From assembly GCA_051649245.1 (NCBI GenBank), contig JBOFGS010000018.1, positions 102,616 through 166,615 of the forward strand: DNA of 64,000 bases, in the 5' to 3' direction. Below are positions 59,779-64,000 of this stretch, one piece after another. The notes beneath the pieces are model-generated. The model had not been told where the DNA came from. It saw only the letters and a program-made list of their open reading frames with translations, and did not search any database. The stretch is from Brevinema_A sp051649245 (GTDB lineage: Bacteria > Spirochaetota > Brevinematia > Brevinematales > Brevinemataceae). The stretch's first letter is position 1; the number at the start of each line of letters is the position of its first letter. The translations under genes were made by a program, and so were the position numbers.

Positions 59779-61218
59779 TTATTGATATAATTGTTCAATA
59801 CTGTAAGCATGATTTAAGAGTTCTGCATCTTCAAATCTTCGTCCCATAAGCTGTAATCCTATGGGCATATTATTTTCAGGAGAATTTCCTACAGGAATTG
59901 AAATTGATGGAGATCCAATGAGATTACTTGGGATAGTGAAAATATCATTCAAATACATAGCTACAGGATCATTATTTTTTTCATTGAGTTTAAAAGCTGT
60001 TGTTGGGGTTGTTGGTCCTAAAATAACATCAACATTTTTATAAATATTATCAAATTCATCAATCATCATATGACGTAGTTGTTGAGCTTTAACAAAGAAA
60101 TCTTCATAGGATTCTGATGATAAGATAAATGTTCCTAATATCAATCGACGTTTTACCTCTGTGCCAAATCCCTCAGTACGACTTTTAATATATGTTTCTG
60201 ATAATAAATCAGCTTTTGCCCTCTGACCATACCGGATCCCATCATAGCGTTCTAAATTAGCAGATGCTTCAGCCGGAGCAATAATATAGTAAACAGCTGG
60301 AGCATGTTTGATATTTGGAAGGGACACTTCAGATAGGATAGCACCTTCTTTTTCCAAATTTTTTGCTACTTCAATAATTTTATTTTTAATATTTGAATCT
60401 AATTCATTCACAAAAAATTCTCTAGGCACACCTATACGAAGTCCTTTAAGATTTTGAGATAATGTAATAGGCTGATTTTTTTTATCGATGCTTGTACTGT
60501 CTTTTGGATCATAACCAGCTAATGCTGTATATAATAATGTAGCATCTTCTACAGACTTTGCAATAGGCCCAATCTGATCAAGAGAAGAAGCAAACGAAGT
60601 TGCTCCATAACGAGAAACACGTCCATAGGTTGGTTTAAAACCAACACAACCACAAAATGCTGCCGGTTGACGGATAGATCCCCCTGTGTCTGTACCTAGT
60701 GTAATCGGAGCAAGTTCTCCTGCAATAGCTGCTGACGAACCTCCAGAAGAACCTCCCGGACAATATTCTCTATTCAATGGATTTCTGACAGAACCATAGT
60801 ACGATGTTTCATTAGATGATCCCATTGCAAATTCATCAAGATTAAGTTTTCCAAGATGGGGCATTCCTTCGTTTCGGATGAGTTTTGTGATGACAGTAGC
60901 ATCATAAGTTGCAATATAATTTGTCATGATTTTGGATGCACAAGTAGTAGGGATACCTTTGACATTGATGAGATCTTTAACCCCTAAAGGAATACCTGTT
61001 AATTTTGTATGATTGTTTTTTTCAATTCTTTCGTCAGCTAATCGAGCTCCTTCAAGGGCAATTTCTGGAGTAACAGTGATATAAGCATTAGTGGGAAGGG
61101 GATGATTATTATCTTGTTCGATATTTTTTAGGTACGCTTGAGTGAGTTCAAGTGAAGAAATTTGTTTAGAAGCTAACATATGTGATAATTCAGAGACAGT
61201 TTTTGACGTTAAACTCAT
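59779..61218 (-). CDS. gatA: Aspartyl/glutamyl-tRNA(Asn/Gln) amidotransferase subunit A
   Basis: GatA releases ammonia from glutamine or asparagine for transamidation of mischarged Glu-tRNA(Gln) or Asp-tRNA(Asn). The 479 residues are full length with the amidase signature: catalytic Lys in GIPLGVKDLINVKG, cis-Ser and nucleophile Ser in GGSSGGSSAAIA and LGTDTGGSIRQPAAFCG, and GFKPTYGRVSRYG. AAGGA precedes the ATG. gatB and gatC are not adjacent. It stands alone between a convergent ankyrin gene and a divergent barrel gene. Confidence 0.96.
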   Translation of the reverse strand: MSLTSKTVSELSHMLASKQISSLELTQAYLKNIEQDNNHPLPTNAYITVTPEIALEGARLADERIEKNNHTKLTGIPLGVKDLINVKGIPTTCASKIMTNYIATYDATVITKLIRNEGMPHLGKLNLDEFAMGSSNETSYYGSVRNPLNREYCPGGSSGGSSAAIAGELAPITLGTDTGGSIRQPAAFCGCVGFKPTYGRVSRYGATSFASSLDQIGPIAKSVEDATLLYTALAGYDPKDSTSIDKKNQPITLSQNLKGLRIGVPREFFVNELDSNIKNKIIEVAKNLEKEGAILSEVSLPNIKHAPAVYYIIAPAEASANLERYDGIRYGQRAKADLLSETYIKSRTEGFGTEVKRRLILGTFILSSESYEDFFVKAQQLRHMMIDEFDNIYKNVDVILGPTTPTTAFKLNEKNNDPVAMYLNDIFTIPSNLIGSPSISIPVGNSPENNMPIGLQLMGRRFEDAELLNHAYSIEQLYQ

Positions 61219-61327
61219 GGATCCTTCCTTAAATTACTTGTAAATTTATAATTTATTTAAGTAGTATAAAATATTTTTTTTGATAAGTCAATTTTTATCT
61301 AATAAAATGTTTTAATTAATTGTTTAT

Positions 61328-61371
61328 TTAGAATATTTATATTATAATATATCATAATATAAATATTCTAA
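61328..61371. repeat. 18-bp perfect inverted repeat upstream of a barrel gene
   Basis: Positions 61328-61345 are the reverse complement of 61354-61371, with an 8-base spacer, between divergent gatA and the barrel gene. It may be an operator or just AT-rich symmetry. Confidence 0.7.
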
Positions 61372-61397
61372 TATATTATAATTATTTGGAGTAATCC

Positions 61398-62072
61398 ATG
61401 AATAAATTATTAATCGTCTTTTTATTGCTTTTATTTCCAATACAAATCATCAACGCACAAGCTCGTAAAAAAACAAGAAAGATTGTACATCGTGCCGGAG
61501 GATCTCTTTCGTTTCTTGTACAAAATAGCCCTCTTCAAGAAATTGTGATCTTAGACAACACTACTTCTGCATTGTATGCTGCCCAATCCAATATATGGAA
61601 AACAGGTAGTGCGGGCTTGGGGTTTGCACTTGATTTTTTCTATGATCTTACACTCCCCAATAATTTTATGACACGTTTTCAAACAGGATTTGATACAACA
61701 GGTGGGTTTTTGTGGACCATAGAAGCTGGTATAGGTATTCGTACTCCTTTTTTTAAGAGAAAGATTTTTGTTAGCTTTGAGGTTTATTTCACAACAGCAC
61801 AAACATTTGCAAAAATTCCTTTCGTAGGACTTCCTATTCCTAATGTTGAAAACGAAAAAGATGTTTATGTAGGTTTTTTTGGCTTCAAAGGGCGTCTTGC
61901 TTTAGAATTTCCTATAACAAAAAAATTTTACATGGGTACTTTTCTTTCATACGCTGTATATCCATGGAATACACACAATTCTCCTCATGAAGTTTTTTTA
62001 AATGGTCTTAGAAGTGGTGTTATTATAGATTCTTTAAAAATAGGACTAGAATTTGCTTTTAAATCATCTTGA
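61398..62072 (+). CDS. Exported barrel-like protein
   Basis: The 224-residue protein has a signal peptide (MNKLLIVFLLLLFPIQIINAQA) behind GGAG 6 bases from the ATG. The mature chain opens with a basic stretch (RKKTRKIVHR) and continues as amphipathic strands (GSLSFLVQNSP, GLGFALDFFYDL, TRFQTGFDTTGGFLWTIEAGIGIRTPFF, LKIGLEFAFKSS). It looks like a small outer-membrane barrel. Overall style is like the 205-residue barrel at 31.5-32.2 kb, but I cannot show homology by eye. No function is assigned. Confidence 0.65.
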   Translation: MNKLLIVFLLLLFPIQIINAQARKKTRKIVHRAGGSLSFLVQNSPLQEIVILDNTTSALYAAQSNIWKTGSAGLGFALDFFYDLTLPNNFMTRFQTGFDTTGGFLWTIEAGIGIRTPFFKRKIFVSFEVYFTTAQTFAKIPFVGLPIPNVENEKDVYVGFFGFKGRLALEFPITKKFYMGTFLSYAVYPWNTHNSPHEVFLNGLRSGVIIDSLKIGLEFAFKSS

Positions 62073-62093
62073 ATCAATGTTATTTATTATTCT

Positions 62094-62117
62094 ATAACTA
62101 TATAAATATATAGTTAT
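62094..62117. repeat. 11-bp inverted repeat after the barrel gene
   Basis: ATAACTATATA and TATATAGTTAT with two central bases, followed by TTTT. It is a weak terminator candidate. Confidence 0.45.
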
Positions 62118-62165
62118 TTTAGACGATATGATAAATCACAAACTCTATTAATTAAAGAGGTTTTT

Positions 62166-63158
62166 ATGAAAAATATTCTATTATTGTTTATATGTATATC
62201 ATTCATATCATGTACTCTTAACAAGATTGATAATGTATCTCAATTAATGAGTAATACTAATTCTGTTAGCTCTTATGTAGATCTCGCAAGGAAATCGCAA
62301 GAAAATCCTTATTTTAGAGTTAATTTTGGAGGATTTTTGGTTGATGATGCAGATTCTTCCAGACCAAATGCTACACCTGAAGATCATAGACGAGCAAGAA
62401 TAATGAGTGCTGGTGTGAAAAAACGAATATTAAATAGTTTAGATGTGATTCGTTTTGTATTCAACACTCCTGAATTTGCCTCAAATATGCTTCATACTCC
62501 CTTGGAATTTCAATCAGGTGTAGGTCCTCAAACAGGACCTTATGGCACAGTAAATAGAGGAGACTATTTAGATAAAAAACGTATTTTAGAAGTAATCCGA
62601 AATTTTCAAATGAAGGTAACAATTCGTAAATTATATTATGCTAGTGAAATTTCCGGAGTCGGAATAGTAGGTAAGAGTCAATACGTTAAGGCTAACAATG
62701 ATCCGCAAGTAAAAAGAAGTGCTTGGATAGGAATGCCAAATTATCATGATTGGGATGGTCAAGGGTATAAATTTAATGGTCATACGGTAAGTCCTTTTAT
62801 TATGGGAGTAATAGTTCATGAATTCATGCATAATGCTGGTTTTAGTCATTATGGTGGTGACACTGATACCACATGTAATATAGAACGTGTATTTAGACAA
62901 ACATTAGATCAAATCGGCTCTCAGAATAAATATAAGGATAAAATAGCTCGCTTAATTCCTTATTATGCTACAATAAATAGTAAGTGGTTAGGTTTTGACA
63001 CGATTCCGATTCCAAAATCTTCAAAACAAAGATCTATGGAGGAATTTACATTAGATGATGAAGAAATTATTGTGTGTGAATATGATCCAATGACACGATC
63101 ACATCGGATGAGAACAATAAAAGCAAGCGAACTGGGTTCTTTATACGGGATTTCATAA
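62166..63158 (+). CDS. Lipoprotein with metzincin-type zinc motif (putative metalloprotease)
   Basis: The 330-residue lipoprotein has lipobox FISC (Cys16) behind AAAGAGG. At 218-228 it has HEFMHNAGFSH, a complete HEXXHXXGXXH zinc site (His218, Glu219, His222, Gly225, His228) as in metzincins. A fold-closing Met-turn is not obvious; MRTIKAS near the end is too far to count on. The upstream part holds SAWIGMPNYHDWDG and a region starting YFRVNFGGFLVDDA. No known family is recognised beyond the motif. It would be an extracytoplasmic protease. Its terminator is shared with the convergent gene. Confidence 0.75.
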   Translation: MKNILLLFICISFISCTLNKIDNVSQLMSNTNSVSSYVDLARKSQENPYFRVNFGGFLVDDADSSRPNATPEDHRRARIMSAGVKKRILNSLDVIRFVFNTPEFASNMLHTPLEFQSGVGPQTGPYGTVNRGDYLDKKRILEVIRNFQMKVTIRKLYYASEISGVGIVGKSQYVKANNDPQVKRSAWIGMPNYHDWDGQGYKFNGHTVSPFIMGVIVHEFMHNAGFSHYGGDTDTTCNIERVFRQTLDQIGSQNKYKDKIARLIPYYATINSKWLGFDTIPIPKSSKQRSMEEFTLDDEEIIVCEYDPMTRSHRMRTIKASELGSLYGIS

Positions 63159-63161
63159 TCA

Positions 63162-63187
63162 AAAAGGGATCTATAGATCCCTTTTTC
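63162..63187. terminator. Bidirectional perfect terminator
   Basis: AAAAAGGGATC and GATCCCTTTTT pair around loop TATA, between convergent genes. Confidence 0.92.
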
Positions 63188-63189
63188 AA

Positions 63190-63672
63190 TTAAAATTCAA
63201 TTCGGTATATGGTTAAATTCATACGAATTTCTTTAAATTCTCTTTGTTCAAAATTTGGTAACAATGGGTAATCACGTATATAAACAGCATCATATATAGT
63301 AACTCCCATCGGAATTAATAAAATTGATGCAATAACAAAGCCCCATTCACCACCAGTAAATCCTAAGTTATCTCTAATCAATGCACTGTTATAGTTATTA
63401 AATGAGATATTTATTGTATTAAACAGATTTAATAAATTTTGTACAATAAAATATGTTGCAGGAATAGATAAGAAAAACACAATATCTCCTCTACGCCATG
63501 GATTTTCTTTTGGGTATAATTTTGTTTGCCCATCAATAATATATTGTTTTGGTAGTTCATACTGAGGAATGAGTTTATAAGAGAGATTTTTAAAATTAGT
63601 TTCAGTTGTTTCTTGACATAATAATGTTTCAGGCATTATGATAAAAAATAAAAAAAGAAAAAATATTTTCAT
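63190..63672 (-). CDS. Exported hypothetical protein, possibly leaderless
   Basis: The start at 63672 gives a clear signal peptide (MKIFFLFLFFIIMPETLLCQ). A longer frame would begin at 63795 beside the tRNA and has no ribosome site. The 160-residue product has a polar N-terminal part, WRRGD, then two hydrophobic segments (IVFFLSIPATYFIVQNLL; WGFVIASILLIPMGVTIYDAVY), so it is probably membrane-bound after export. No family is recognised. No ribosome site precedes the ATG, but a -10 box lies only 9 bases upstream, which suggests a leaderless message. Confidence 0.55.
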   Translation of the reverse strand: MKIFFLFLFFIIMPETLLCQETTETNFKNLSYKLIPQYELPKQYIIDGQTKLYPKENPWRRGDIVFFLSIPATYFIVQNLLNLFNTINISFNNYNSALIRDNLGFTGGEWGFVIASILLIPMGVTIYDAVYIRDYPLLPNFEQREFKEIRMNLTIYRIEF

Positions 63673-63681
63673 ATATGAGTT

Positions 63682-63710
63682 ATTATAATTGATCTTCCGA
63701 AAAAACACAA
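63682..63710 (-). promoter_or_regulatory. Promoter abutting the start codon at 63672
   Basis: On the minus strand TTGTGT (63710-63705), 17 bases, TATAAT (63687-63682). Transcription would begin only a few bases before the ATG. Confidence 0.5.
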
Positions 63711-63795
63711 AAATTATTTCTTTATTATTATGGAATAGAATAATTTTATATAAATGATTGACATTACGATTGAAATGTTGTAAAATATAAAACAT

Positions 63796-63879
63796 GCCCA
63801 GATGGCGGAACTGGTAGACGCAGCAGACTCAAAATCTGCCGCCTTCACGGGTGTGTGGGTTCGATTCCCACTCTGGGTA
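63796..63879 (+). tRNA. tRNA-Leu (anticodon CAA)
   Basis: The 84-base gene folds as a class II tRNA. The acceptor GCCCAGA pairs with TCTGGGT (first pair G-T), with discriminator A. The anticodon arm GCAGA-CTCAAAA-TCTGC gives anticodon CAA. A short variable arm follows, then the T arm GTGGG-TTCGATT-CCCAC. The 3' CCA is not encoded. It reads UUG codons. Confidence 0.96.
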
Positions 63880-63881
63880 AG

Positions 63882-63899
63882 GTAACTTCGTTACTTTTT
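63882..63899 (+). terminator. Short hairpin after tRNA-Leu
   Basis: GTAAC-TTC-GTTAC followed by TTTTT, directly after the tRNA. Confidence 0.7.
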
Positions 63900-63940
63900 A
63901 AAGACTAAGTCTTGGTATAATCAAGGTTTAGTCTTTTTTT
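63900..63940 (+). terminator. Second, stronger terminator after tRNA-Leu
   Basis: AAAGACTAA pairs with TTAGTCTTT around an inner CTTG/CAAG stem, followed by a seven-T run. Confidence 0.8.
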
Positions 63941-64000
63941 ATTTTAAACGATTTTTATAGTGTGTTACGATTGTGTTACTTTTGTGTACCCCATTCGGGG

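Overview
The window is strongly AT-rich and densely coded on both strands. It has many lipoproteins with Cys lipoboxes, signal-peptide outer-membrane-like proteins, a long PPi-dependent phosphofructokinase, a DUF115 (Maf-like) protein, an Rnf cluster with a lipoprotein ApbE, and ankyrin-repeat exported proteins. Together these fit a diderm, anaerobic or microaerophilic spirochaete, perhaps of the Brachyspira/Brevinema type. The assignment is an inference from gene content; no rRNA is present. Promoters are easy to read (TTGACA-like, 17 bp, TATAAT), and most operons end in perfect hairpins followed by T-runs.

Layout. 1-4.5 kb: a chemotaxis receptor cut by the window edge, uvrB and a YhcH-like protein. 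4.5-12 kb (minus): an S55 (SpoIVB-like) protease-domain protein with an outer-membrane barrel, a small membrane protein, the accA-pfp operon and a lipoprotein cyclophilin. 12-16.7 kb: a class B PBP, a doubled DUF502 membrane protein and a DUF115 protein. 16.8-24.7 kb: HAD phosphatase, GHL10 glycosidase-like protein, Na+/solute symporter, D-lactate dehydrogenase, a barrel and a lipoprotein. 24.7-28.2 kb: an iron(III)-type ABC importer. 28.3-32.2 kb: small exported proteins and two paralogous lipoprotein alpha/beta hydrolases, one of which appears to start at AUA. 32.5-34.3 kb: a four-ORF minus-strand operon resembling an isolated phage tail-assembly-chaperone module with a textbook -1 frameshift signal. 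34.4-39 kb: ABC-F protein, pepT, sod, bioY. 39.1-44.5 kb: apbE and rnfD-G-E-A, a small Cys protein, and an rnfB reduced to its N-terminal Fe-S domain, with no rnfC. 44.5-46.8 kb: orphan adenine methyltransferase, thioredoxin, fabI. 46.9-59.7 kb: a surface and envelope region with two Fn3-like lipoproteins, an aldehyde dehydrogenase, another lipoprotein, a membrane coiled-coil protein and two exported ankyrin proteins, one with a repetitive Lys-rich insert. 59.8-64 kb: gatA, a barrel, a lipoprotein with a metzincin zinc motif, a small exported protein, tRNA-Leu(CAA).

Working together: ApbE would flavinylate RnfD and RnfG. AccA and FabI serve fatty-acid synthesis, and BioY supplies the biotin that acetyl-CoA carboxylase needs. 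The Fbp-type system imports iron. PFP and D-LDH point to fermentative glycolysis.

The most unusual items are: (1) the frameshifting tail-chaperone-like operon under a promoter embedded in a 26-bp inverted repeat; (2) the AUA start coupled to the upstream stop codon; (3) the reduced Rnf cluster; (4) long inverted repeats that coincide with promoters, including a BirA-operator-like dyad before bioY.
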